Below, piece after piece: positions 46,226 to 57,131 of a stretch of DNA of 64,000 nt. The position numbers and the translations under genes are program-made. Within the stretch, counting starts at the first letter, position 1. Each line of letters begins with the position of its first letter. The stretch is from Chrysomallon squamiferum (taxonomy: Eukaryota; Mollusca; Gastropoda; Neomphalida; Peltospiridae): positions 25,772,322-25,836,321 of the forward strand of contig CM022671.1 of assembly GCA_012295275.1 (NCBI GenBank), given 5' to 3'. The notes beneath the pieces were generated by a model. That model was not told the origin of the DNA and made no database searches. It worked only from the letters and a program-made list of their open reading frames with translations.

Positions 46226-46366
46226 GAGACTATAAACTTGAAGTCATTTATTCCTGTGTTAAACAGGCCTGAGCTCTGTGTTGAAGACGTTAATCTGCGT
46301 TTGAACCAAGTCGAAGTTGATGAAATTTATTCGGTTAGACATTTCTCGACACGTATGATAAACACA

Positions 46367-46915
46367 ATGCCTCTGGTGATTACGAACACTGATAAAGTCT
46401 TCTTACGAACGTCTGGAATGGATTCAAATTATGCCAAAATAGACCAGATTCAGATGAAGCTGAGAGCTGAACCTTTAGAGATGGGCGATAAAAGATTTAT
46501 ATTCATAAGAATGACAGCATACTTTTCAAAAAACAAAGACGAAATAATACGATTAGTTTCGCTGAGGTCGAAAAAAAGTGGTGAAACATTTGCGATCGTT
46601 CCTAAAATAGAACCAAACAGCGACGTTCTTGAAGTCGAGCTTCAACGTATAAAAGAATCTGACGATCAAAACGATCCAAAGCTTTGGTTTGTTTTAAAAC
46701 TCAACGATGCATCTGAAATGCTCGAATCGTTTTCAGTGCGGGGATATTACTTAAGTATTGACGAAGAAGGAGTTGTTTTCAGAAGATTAGAAGAATGGCC
46801 TGCTGGAGACAATTGCTGTATTGAGATGTGGCAAGTTGAGAAATCTAAATCACATGTATTTAACCGAATGAAATCTGCAGTTTCTAATGCTCTGAGATCG
46901 CCGTGGAAACTATGA
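46367..46915 (+). CDS. IL-1/IL-18-like beta-trefoil protein, array copy 5
   Basis: Type II copy, 182 residues from the conserved ATG (ACAATGCCTCTG); an alternative in-frame ATG lies at 46355. The 238-codon frame open from 46199 begins with a GTG inside the promoter and is not a plausible start. Motifs: DKVFLRTSG, KRFIFIRMT, IIRLVSLRSKK, DVLEVELQRI, LWFVLKLND, LESFSVRGYYLSI, GVVFRRL, CIEMWQVE. Differences from copy 4 include Leu-Pro to Trp-Pro before AGDN and Tyr to Cys in NCCIEM. It ends RSPWKL because of the same 8-base deletion as in copy 2. Copy-specific substitutions suggest this gene has been diverging on its own longest among the type II copies, but I did not compute rates. Confidence 0.82.
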   Translation: MPLVITNTDKVFLRTSGMDSNYAKIDQIQMKLRAEPLEMGDKRFIFIRMTAYFSKNKDEIIRLVSLRSKKSGETFAIVPKIEPNSDVLEVELQRIKESDDQNDPKLWFVLKLNDASEMLESFSVRGYYLSIDEEGVVFRRLEEWPAGDNCCIEMWQVEKSKSHVFNRMKSAVSNALRSPWKL

Positions 46916-47800
46916 ATAATAACCACAATAACACTTCTTGCAGTGATTCAAGAATCTGGAGAAAGATCCAATTAACAGAGGTGGCACTTGGGAGAAAACC
47001 GACATTATATTATTCTCCAGTCCAGGAGTTCAGAAAAAGTGGTCACTTTATTGGAATGAACACAGGTTTAAAAAAAAAAAAAAATGTCACAAAAACAACA
47101 TGGGCTGTTTTACTGACATTTGTAAGTGTACAGTTTTATCACATCACATATATGTGTTTAAAATTCAAGAACTGCTGCCTCGACCTTGACTTGAATTATT
47201 ACTGAAACGTGATTTGTGATATAGTATTTTCTTGAATTAAGGAATCAGTTACCACTTTTCAGGAATCAAAAATAGAATTCAACGTGCTGTTTGTATTTTG
47301 CAAGGAAAGGTACTTATTTTTTTTTTTTTTTTTTTTTTTAAATTTTGATGTTTCATAGCTATAAAGAAGAACATCAGGAAGGACATTATTATGGCACTGT
47401 GCTGTTATTCACTTTTAAGTCTGTAATCTCGTACATACAGAAGGATGGTCAGTGATAAAACATAAAGCTGTACGTTATACAAAAGGACTGCAACTCCTAC
47501 GATTCGTTTTTTTGTGCATATCCTCTAAGGGTAGCTATCGATATTTGATTTTCGATACATCGCTTACTACGAGTGGCATTCATTTCCAGATTTGTCGTTG
47601 GATAAAACTGTACTTTGTATGATTTGTTCTCTATTTAAAATTAATTTGTATGATGCAGTTAGATTTATTTGCTGTGAATCACTGGGAACTTTTCACTGAA
47701 ATAACTTGAAAACCATCCTTTTTTTTTTTTTTTTCGTGATGTATTTCTAAATATAGATGATTCCAAACACAAAAATAGGAGGAGCGCATTGGAATGTTCC
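46916..47800. other. 3' flank of copy 5 and truncated start of a sixth unit
   Basis: Blocks a and b follow copy 5, with a poly-T run at about 47317-47339. From about 47550 the text switches to a 5' flank (CGATACATCGCTTACTACGA ... TAAAACTGTACTTTGTATGA), the sequence that precedes promoters of the other copies. No kB-like site is left at the expected place (GATGATTCCAAAC). Confidence 0.6.
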
Positions 47801-47833
47801 TGACGTGATATAAAAATTGAAAACTATAAAAAG
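47801..47833 (+). promoter_or_regulatory. relic promoter of a sixth array unit
   Basis: TGACGTG at 47801-47807 and TATAAAAAG at 47825-47833, spaced as in copies 4 and 5. No IL-1-like coding sequence follows. Confidence 0.45.
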
Positions 47834-48143
47834 TGGAGTGAGATTTTTAAAAAGACCATTGGCAAAACAAACAAAAAAAAAAAAAAAAAAAAAAAGTTCA
47901 GAATTGTTGGACCAGAAGGAAGCAGCCAAAGAGAACAAGGAAACATCTACAGCAGCCGAGAACAGAACAAACAAACAGGACGCAACCAACACGGACCTGG
48001 TGATGACTAGTAAACCTTCAAATAGCTGGATAAATGCCGGAGACAAGAAGGAGCGGGTAACTCCCTTGTGTCCTGCAATTGTAACGAGAACCCATTCTCT
48101 TACCTTATCCAAAACTCTTTTCTGCGACGGACACGCCTGCTGA
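47817..48143 (+). CDS. unidentified lysine-rich open frame after the sixth promoter
   Basis: 108 codons from an ATG just upstream of the relic TATA box. It runs through an A19 tract (Lys run) into a hydrophilic stretch (LLDQKEAAKENKETSTAAEN...TSKPSNSWINAGDKKER). A donor-like GCGG/GTAACT lies at about 48057. It has no similarity to the IL-1-like family. Composition changes abruptly after the A run, which could mark an insertion, for example a retro-copy or an exon of another gene. The 172-codon frame on the opposite strand is overlapping and no more convincing. Weakly supported. Confidence 0.2.
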   Translation: MKTIKSGVRFLKRPLAKQTKKKKKKKSSELLDQKEAAKENKETSTAAENRTNKQDATNTDLVMTSKPSNSWINAGDKKERVTPLCPAIVTRTHSLTLSKTLFCDGHAC

Positions 48144-48410
48144 CCTGTCAGAGAGGATGCCTGTCGTAGATGTGCTTCACAACAGCTAGCTCTGATTAGC
48201 ATGTTAATTTTTTTCACTTCACTTTTAAAACCACTGTGGAATTTCAGCTCCTTTTTATTCTTCATGTAACTGTGTTTATTGTCAAATTTCTACAAAACCA
48301 CAAAGAAAACATTCTTGGAAATAATATTAACTGCATGATGCAGAAATTAACAAACTTTTACTAATCATATCTGTACTTCAAAAAAGTGCAAGTTTGACAA
48401 CCAAAGTTTT

Positions 48411-48441
<31 letters not shown>

Positions 48442-49114
48442 CTTATTTATTTTTATTTTTAATTTATATTTATTATTATTATTTTTTTTTATATTATTAT
48501 CATTTTAATTAATTAATTTTTACGCTCTCTTTGTAAATGTTAACTTATATTAAACAGAATTCATTAATATTCTTATTCTTATATTTTACTGAACTGTAAC
48601 GTTTGTAGCTTTTACATTATTTATTCTATATAAATTGCATTTGTGTTTTTCTTTTTCACTAAAGAATCTGCATTAGCCTCCTTCATATTTTGTTTTTAAA
48701 AGTTTGTGCATTTGTGCTGTTAAAGCACCAAATTTACATATATTAAATACATAAGTAGCATTTAATGACAGCTGTTTCTGGATAATTTTGAATTGTATCT
48801 ATATGTTTAGTCATATATTGCATGTTATTCACACACACACACTCACACACATGCACACTTGTACACACTCTCACACACACACACACAGTTACACACATCT
48901 GTTTTTTGTAAAAAAAACAAACTAAAATATAAATAATTGTATCATGTAACTAAATAAAACATTTACTAAATCATAAAGATCTTTTTTTATTTTTTTTATT
49001 TTTTATTAATGTAAATATTTTTAGAAAAAATATAGTATATCTAGATTAAAAACATTTTAATTTGAATCCTTTTGAAATGTATCCAGCTCTTACACAAACA
49101 TGTTTTGTTCACTG
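48144..49114. other. intergenic spacer between the array and C22orf39
   Basis: AT-rich, with (TTTA)n at about 48411-48440 and CA/TCACACA tracts at about 48830-48895. It includes the 3' end region of the minus-strand C22orf39 homologue; TTTATT (AATAAA on the minus strand) occurs near 48985-49007. No gene seen. Confidence 0.6.
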
Positions 49115-50070
49115 TCACAAAATAACACAGAAAGAACCGTCTGACTGTTTCTCCGGAGTCGCAGTCCCTGATTGCGAAACACGACCTAAGATTGTATTCT
49201 CTCTTTGTTTTGTCCATTTGTCTAAAGGCTCGTTCCATTCTGGTGGAGGTGAAGTTCTGTATTCCCAGACATCATTACCTTTAGCACCTGCAAGTCTCTC
49301 TTTCATCCGCAACCTCTCATGCACAAGAATTTCTTCCTAAGAAAATATATATATTTTTTTTTTAGACAGATTTATTTTTATTTATTAGTATGCGTATTCA
49401 GCTTAAAACGTAAATTTATAAAACTGTTTCAAATGCTTTGATGTGCATTTAACATCTTCCTTCTTATTATTTATTGTTATTAATGTTTTTGGTTGTTGTT
49501 ATTTGTAGTTGTAGTAGTATTTACTATATTATTCATTTCAGGGCATAAAGAATGCTAAATTTAAAGTAATGAACTATTTCTCAAATTTATCACACAATAA
49601 AAAGTAATTCTGCAACTGAATGAAATCATATTTAGATGGAAAAGACACATCATAATTTTGAAAACAGTAAAATTTGAAGATTTAAGTAATAAAATAATAT
49701 TTATGTGCTAGGTTTTTAATTTTCTTGAAACATGCTTCAAATGATGATGATATGTACTTTTTAAAACAACAGCATAACTTTATATTTTATAATATTGCTT
49801 ATATCTTTAAAAAAACTCAGCTATGGTAATCAGAAAACATTACTGACAATGCATCAAAAATATACAACTTTTACATTTTACTCTATTTTATTATTTTATC
49901 CAGTCACCTACAGCTGCTTCTGGTGAATTTGTGTCCACAAATTTTAGACAATTATTAAAATCATATTTCCATTTTTTGCAGTCATCAAAAGTGCCATAAA
50001 TATAATAATGATGAAATCTGCCTCGTATACCTGCAACAAAGTTATTAAGAATATTAACTATATTATGTAT

Positions 50071-50119
<49 letters not shown>

Positions 50120-50982
50120 TATTTGACAATATACATTCAAGAAACATTCCACTTTCACCAACACTAAATAAACAAATATAAATACAAATGTACGTACACT
50201 GAATGAAGATTTCTGAAATACATTGTACCATTCTTTATTAGCTCTTATTAAAATGCAAAAGGAGTCCCCCAAATCCCAAGTATTTCTAATTTATTAGATT
50301 ATTTATTGTATCAAATGAAGTGAGTCCCAGTATGTAATACAAAGACATCATATAATTCATCTTAATCTATCAGAAAGTATTTAGACCGAATTTCTAATAT
50401 ATTTAAACTCTTTATGTACCTACTTTTGCAATCTTCATATTCTTGTCTATAAAATTCACAAGGTCTAATCTGAAATTTAAAATAATTAATAATTAGAATA
50501 ACACAGACCGTATGAATGTTTAAATTAGAAGAGAATGAAAATTTCTTTTTAATTAATATATTATTTTATTTGATTATATATATATATATATATATAATTG
50601 CTTTTTATTTTTATTTTTTTTTTTTTTTTTATTGTCGACTCCATTCATATTTGTGAGTCAGAATTTTAATATTATCATTCCTGATTACAGGTTTACTTAT
50701 GTTTAGGAAAAGAGTTCAGAATTATAATAAATCTTTTAAAATATCTCTGGTTGAAATAAAATTTGGGTACGAAATCAGAGTTATCTAACTTTGTGAGCTA
50801 TGGTCAGAATTTTTATGACTTAAGCAACACGTTTACTAGTGTATATTAAACACAGTTAATTTAATATATTATTGCAATAAATATTATTTCAATATATAAT
50901 TAGATATAATACACACCATCCATACGTCTGCACTTAAACCTCCCTGAGAACTATTACCTTTATGTTCACTGGAGGCAGCCAT
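49115..50982 (-). CDS. C22orf39: C22orf39/UPF0545 (PANTS) homologue, complete
   Basis: Four coding exons on the minus strand: 50982-50926, 50469-50424, 50030-49912, 49336-49115, with GT-AG junctions (donors GTATGG, GTAGGT, GTAGGT) and consistent phases (0, 1, 0). Predicted protein 147 residues. RPCEFYRQEYEDCKS and RGRFHHYYIYG match human C22orf39 (PRPCEAYRAEW..CRS, HHYYVHG), and VWEYRTSPPPEWNEPL matches its C-terminal SPPPDW block. Four cysteines form twin CX9C motifs (C23-C33, C52-C62), suggesting a disulfide-linked helical hairpin like CHCH proteins. The human protein is described as a synaptic regulator; the ancestral function is unclear. The tail is about 40 residues longer than human and ends CVIL, a CaaX-like sequence. 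Exon 1 beyond SEHK was chosen by phase; its donor is the least certain point. It is divergent from OGFOD2. Confidence 0.88.
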
Positions 50983-51663
50983 TTTAATAATATTACAATT
51001 ATTATAAATTTAAACTTCTAAAACAGTCTGGATTTAACATGAAATGTTGACAATTAATAATAAATAATTAAATAATAAAGATTTACTATTTTAATATGCA
51101 ATAGGAGACATATTAATAAGAATTAAAAAATTATTATGATATTTTATTATAATTGTTTTACTTTGGTTATTGTATTTTATCCTGCGTCATCTGATTATCT
51201 TGGCCTATTTGGCTATACATTTTCAACAATTTTTAGTTTATCATTAATTAAATATATGTTCTTAATCTGAATTAATCTGAATTATTTGCAATTTAACACA
51301 AAATATATGTTTTAAGTATATGTGATGTGCCCATCTGGATCCCAGAAGCTCGACTTAGTTTACAGTTGCAGTAGGCTTATACACTTGTTAACTGATTCAG
51401 AACAATGACTGATATTTATGATGATGGTGATGGTGATGGTAACGATGATGATAATAGTAATAACAACATTAACAACAACAAATTTCTTTAAAAAAAAAAT
51501 GTATATGAACGAAGATTTAATGAAATCTCTTTACATTTAACATTAATACATTTAAATGATTTTTATAAGATATCTAGATAATCATAATGCATTGCTGCAA
51601 TGAAAGTATATATAATTTATATACTTCTCTTTATTATTATTCTTTTAATTACTATTATTATAA

Positions 51664-51694
<31 letters not shown>

Positions 51695-51979
51695 TTTTTT
51701 TATTTTTTTTTTTTTTTGTTAAGAACCTTTTTTAAATTTATCAGCAAGCATTTATTATTTATTTTTGCTTTGTTTTCATTATTATCGATCGACTGGTTTT
51801 TTTTGTTTTTGTTTTTTTGGTAATTTTAGAATGCTTTCAACAAAGATGTTCATATACGAACATAGTTTCTACGGTAAACGATTTAAATTTATTTTCCGGA
51901 TCATAATTGCAATTTTATAATCGAAGGGAGATAAATCAGAAATGCTGGTGTAATCTAGCCTTTAACTAAAGGTTATCTA
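50983..51979. promoter_or_regulatory. shared upstream region of C22orf39 and OGFOD2
   Basis: 997 bp between the two divergent start codons, AT-rich, without a clear TATA box in position for either gene. T-rich (ATTT)n sequence lies at about 51660-51720. The short plus-strand open frame at 51587-51823 is low complexity. It may act as a bidirectional promoter. Confidence 0.4.
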
Positions 51980-53579
51980 ATGAATTCGATTCAGTCAAAT
52001 TCTACGAAATTTTATGTTTGTGAATGTTTTTACACAAAAAATATATATCTTAAATCTTATCGCATGCACGTTGTATACAAGTCAAGAGATCAATTTATTT
52101 CCGACTTTACTCAGGTAAATATTTGTGTTGTTCGTATTTTCCTCAATTAATTAATGCGCACTAATCTTGAATTTTATTAGAATTATAAATGACTATGTTG
52201 TGTAATTTGAATGATTACGATTCCATCGGACCGTTCATAAAATATTTCTTTTACATTTTAATCAAATTTATTCATATTTAAATTAATATATTTTTATGAG
52301 TTTTATTTGCGATAGGCCTTGAAGGGAAAAGGATGTGACACCGAAGAAAAACTTGAAGATGTGCTGATGGAGGTATATTTAATAAAATGAATGGAAAATG
52401 ATTGGGGAAAAAAAAAAAATAAATAAATAAATAATAACGAAATAAAGCTATGTATTATATTTTAGTTTTAAAAAAAAAAAATAAAAAAGGCTAACAAAAA
52501 TAAGTCTGTAAATCATACCTTCAAAATTAAACCAAATTTATAAATATACTTTTTCCGCAAGTACCTTTATCTGTTTTAATTCTGTTTTTATTAAATGTTA
52601 AAAATTATTGTTAATATAAAGGGATCTTTTATAAGTTCTAACATTTGTTTTAGTTCAGTACTTGGAAACGCAAACAGTGCAGTTTTAATGGGAATTTTTC
52701 AACAGAAATATTGCAGTCTTGTGTCCTTTATATTGTTTACCATACACTCTTTATATCGAATTTCCTATTAATGTATTTTAATGTATTTAATGGTATTAAC
52801 CACTTCCCCGAAACAAATTAACAAGTAATAATAATAATTGTTGCAAATTTAAAGTAGCATAATGTGCAATTCATTTTGCGTTTGTTTCACAACCGCAGAT
52901 AGAAAATGAAATTCAACGACGGCGAAATCTTTGCAATCAGTATTTAGAGAGAAGAAAAATAATCTCAGCCACTTATAATCCATTGCACCCAGATATATAC
53001 CATTTGAAGGTAATCTTTATCATTTTTTTTTTTTTTTTTTTTTATTTTTAAAAACGACACTATCGGTGTATGTATGTTTTTATATACAGAGACGCTCGTG
53101 TCTACAGTTCATGTGTTTGTATACTTTCTATGTTATATATTAAGATAGCTTTTGAAGTGTGTTTGATTATAGTTTATTTCTCGTCATTTCAAACTGCAAA
53201 TAAACATGTTGATCTTGTGGTGTTTTGTTATATGTGGAAGTTTAAATTTTTTTTTGTTTTGTTTTTATATTGGGTTTTTTTTTTTTGTTGTTGTTGCTTT
53301 TTATTATTTTTAATTATTATTATTATTATTATTTTTTTTTTTTTTTTTTTTTTTTTATTAAATATATTTTTTTTTAATGGCAGGAAGAATATCTAGCATC
53401 AGAATTTTTGGACCTTGTGACATACTGCAAGACAGATGGCGTATCAATAGAAGGGGTCCTCACCAAGGTTGAAAAACAGCAAGGTAGCAATATTTAATTC
53501 CTTGAAACAAAGGTTAAATTTTTTTTTTTTAAATTATCGATAAATAAATACATAAAATAAAATATGATATTTAATGTTG

Positions 53580-53615
<36 letters not shown>

Positions 53616-53953
53616 GTTAGTTTAGCTGTTAAATTTATTATTTTACGTCACATTTTAAGATGGTCTAATTAAAATAATTAACATATTTTAATGTTTTTTT
53701 GTTCAGGTGAAAGAATCTATTCCTTCCCAGTTTTCACGAATGATTTTTGCACGTTGTTCACCGAAGAACTGGAACATTTTGAAAAGAGCGACTGCCCACG
53801 CGGTCGACCCAACACAATGAATAATTATGGGGTATTATTCAGATTTCATTAGTCAAACGACAATGCAGTAAAAATCTTTGCTATTTATTATGTTTGTTAG
53901 GTGAATGATTTCATCTTGTGTTTCATACTAATGTTCTATAATAATAATGATAA

Positions 53954-53985
<32 letters not shown>

Positions 53986-54884
53986 CAGTAATATAATTTG
54001 TTAGATTATCATTGTAACGTTTCAGTATGGAGCTTGTGGACTGAAGAGTATAATTTTGTGTGCAAAAATCGGTAAACTCCTTTGTATGACAAATAAGATG
54101 ACAAATAATAAATGTGTGTACTTAAAGTTTCACTAACAGAGAATTGGTCGAATCGGTAAAAAGCTTTAAGTCAGACTGATTAATTTTGTACTTTGCTGTA
54201 GCTATACTTGTCAAATGGTTTCTGGATGAAAATTAATAATTAATGACAGCCGTTGGGTTTTCCAAACATTCACCAGTTTATAAATTTATATACACAAAAC
54301 GTCTTATTTTTCAAATTTATTTTTAATTTAATTTAATTTTTTTTTTATTATTATTTTTTTTTCCCCAGATACTTCTTAACGAACTGGGATTTGACGAATA
54401 TTTCCTCATTCCTTTTCGTCTAAAGTACTTGATCCCAATTAGCGCTATTCTGTTTCCAGACTGGGGTGGGGAAAGTCTCGATTCCCATAAGGCGTTTATT
54501 GTTACATACAAAATCGGCGAGGATCGTGATCTAAGCTATCACTATGACAACGCAGAGGTTACGCTGAACGTTGCTCTTGGCTCGAACTTTTCCGGTGGAT
54601 CTATATATTTCGGGAACATGAGAGACGAAACTTCACGAACAACATACACAGAGTACAAACATAAACTTGGCGTAGGGGTCATGCACAGAGGGCAGCATCG
54701 ACACGGGGCTAATGCGATCGAATCTGGTGAGAGGTACAATCTGATTATATGGATGAGGTCATCACAAATTCGTAATCAGTTTTGCCCAATGTGCAACGAA
54801 AGTCCAGAATTAGTTGAAACGGTCGGATACGGAGACGGCTTTACAAAGAATGACAACGTCGTTGATGTGTGTGTTACTTTGTAG
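51980..54884 (+). CDS. OGFOD2: OGFOD2-type 2-oxoglutarate/Fe(II) dioxygenase, complete
   Basis: Six exons: 51980-52114, 52316-52372, 52899-53009, 53384-53483, 53707-53831, 54369-54884. All junctions are GT-AG with agreeing phases. The product is 347 residues, against about 350 for human OGFOD2. It starts MNSIQSNSTKFYVCECF, parallel to the human Cys-rich start, and aligns along its whole length: GCDTEEKLEDVLMEIENEIQ, ELEHFEKSDCPRGRPNTMNN, PDWGGESLDSHKAF and CPMCNESPEL. The C-terminal prolyl-hydroxylase-like fold keeps the iron ligands in HYDNAEVTLNVAL (H234, D236) and the distal H288 in HRHGANAI, with the co-substrate arginine in SGERYNLIIW (R298), so it should be catalytically competent. The family substrate is not known to me. 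The start ATG is the only one giving the conserved N-terminus. Confidence 0.95.
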
Positions 54885-56321
54885 CACAACAAACATTAAA
54901 TAATTTGGCTATAAATATTTTGTTATCCTAAAAACTCTGAAAAAAATGTATGTATATATATATATATATAAATGTATTCAACTTGATTTATATCTTGAAA
55001 TGTTTTCTTACAAACAGACCATGTTGATTAAATAAGGTCTTTCCCCGGAATAGTCAACCTCTATTGGCTGTTTGCTTGATACATTTCGTTAATCCTTGAA
55101 ACTTTGTTAACAATCTACAAGGAATGATAAAAGTCTTAATCTGAAAGCTTAATTGTGTCTTATTGCTAAATAACAGGACATTTCAACTTAACTGTGATAA
55201 ATCAGTAATATTTAAGATAAGATTCTATTCATACCGTATATGTTTTGTGTATTCTGTTTTCCTGTCTTATTACCATTTTGATTCCTGACTGAAATACAGT
55301 CTGTGTTTGATTTCCCTACCTTATTCGCATGCTTTCATAGAAATATAAATGTATACTTCTTCCAAATAGGATATTAAAAATGGCGTTGAAGGAAATGAGA
55401 CAACTGCACCTACAAAAAAAGAAATGAAATGTACAATATTAAATAAAATAAAACGAGGTTATCAGTTCCAGAGACGATTATTATTCTATTCTATTACCAA
55501 AGAATAATAGCAGAAATACCTTGACTAAACTGTATATGCATAAGCTGTATTAAAACAAAAGTACCTTTTCAATTTATTAAATGATGTAGTCGATAAATAT
55601 TTTTTTAAACTACAATTACGTATCTTTGAGATAACGAAAGAGAAAACATATTGCAGTCATGCAATGTTCTGCACTTTTTATCTTTCTCTTAGGACCTCTG
55701 GAAACAAAGTTTATATAAACCTTTCAAGGAAAAGGAAACTGCAAACCAAGGCCTTGTACAAAGTTCAGTTTATAGAAAGATATAAATAAAACGGAAACAA
55801 AGACAGAAAAATCAAAGCGTGAAAATAAATTAAAATGACCTTTCTTTGGCAGAAATCTCCGTCATGTTTGAACACTTATCTATTAGAAGAATGTTGAAAG
55901 TTACACATCAACAATGAAAAAGAAAACAACTAAATATGCGAAATCTTACAAGTCTCAAACTATATTAAACATTATATTACTCTTTTTATAACTTTCTTTG
56001 ACATAAAGCACCTTTTCACAGCTGGCTAACATTCGTGTAGTTATTAACAAAACCATCAATTTTACAATCATAAAATAAAGCACAACAAAAGTAAAACAAA
56101 TACATACTTTTCTTAATCACACCTACAACACACGAACTATAACCTTAACACTGAAACAGTGGAAATCTTTGTAACAGCAGTTAGCTCAAGTCACCAGTGG
56201 TTCTTGTCTTTACAACCTTTTAAGATTACATTGTCGTAAAAGATGAAGAAAGCGGCTGAAATTAAGCTCACACGGAGAAGTTCCGACAGCTGGCGGGAGC
56301 AGAGATCGGGACTTGCTAGGG
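54885..56321. other. intergenic region between OGFOD2 and the EGF-VWD gene
   Basis: OGFOD2 3' UTR and spacer. ATTAAA occurs at about 54894 as a possible weak poly-A signal, and TA repeats at 54950-54968. No further gene, repeat family or RNA was recognised. Confidence 0.6.
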
Positions 56322-56328
56322 TATATAA
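56322..56328 (+). promoter_or_regulatory. TATA box of the EGF-VWD gene
   Basis: TATATAA in a GC-richer context (CTAGGGTATATAACACTGGG), 63 bp upstream of the ATG. It implies a start near 56350 and a 5' UTR of roughly 40 bases. Confidence 0.65.
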
Positions 56329-56390
56329 CACTGGGTATTGACTGTTAAGAGTCAGTCTCCTTTCTCGTCAGAAACTGTCTGAACAATACG

Positions 56391-56632
56391 ATGAATCTCA
56401 ACTGCATTGCTTTCACTGTCGTCTTCGCTCAGTTTGTCTCGCTGATACAAGGTAAAACTATTTTCTTTAACTCTGTAATTTAGTCAAATGTCAGGGAAAC
56501 ACGAATTTCAGCTTGCGAAATGAATTTAAAACAAAATAACTCACAGATATGGGTTTTCATTGTATATCTTAGAAAGCTGTTATATCTTTATTTCGCGCCG
56601 AAATTTTGTTTTTCACTTATGAATTTAAACAT

Positions 56633-56667
<35 letters not shown>

Positions 56668-57096
56668 TTTTTGTTTCTTTTTCCTGTGTTTTACAGAACA
56701 CAGTGGTAAAGTCCGCAATAATGTCCACGAGAAACAAACCTGAATTTTTTTCGTGAAAATATGCTAAACATTTATCCACATCTGTTTATTCATTGTTTAT
56801 TTAGGAAACTGTAATATTTTATTATTATTAGCAGGGCAAAACGTCTTTTATATATATAGCCTTTATAGCCATGTAGAAGCACAAGTAACTTAATTCGAAT
56901 GAAATATTTCTGAATTCGTTTGTACGTGTTCATTTTGTTGTTTATTTATCTACTTATTCATTTTATATATATATATATGTATATATATACGTATATATAT
57001 TATTTCGTTATTATTATTATTTATTTATGTTATATTATGTTATGTTATTTTATTTTATTTTTTTATTTTATTTTTTTTTTTTTTTTTTACCCGTAG

Positions 57097-57131
<35 letters not shown>

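Noticed and set aside
46199-46366. N-terminal extension of array copy 5 from 46199
   Set aside because: The frame starts with GTG inside the TGACGTG element and runs through the TATA box, upstream of any likely transcription start. There is no ATG before 46355.
35683-46915. FGF identity for the array proteins
   Set aside because: FGFs share the beta-trefoil, but the heparin-binding and FGF core motifs are not apparent. The LESFSVPGYYLS and EMWPV wording fits IL-1 family ligands better. It is kept as the main alternative until a profile search is done.
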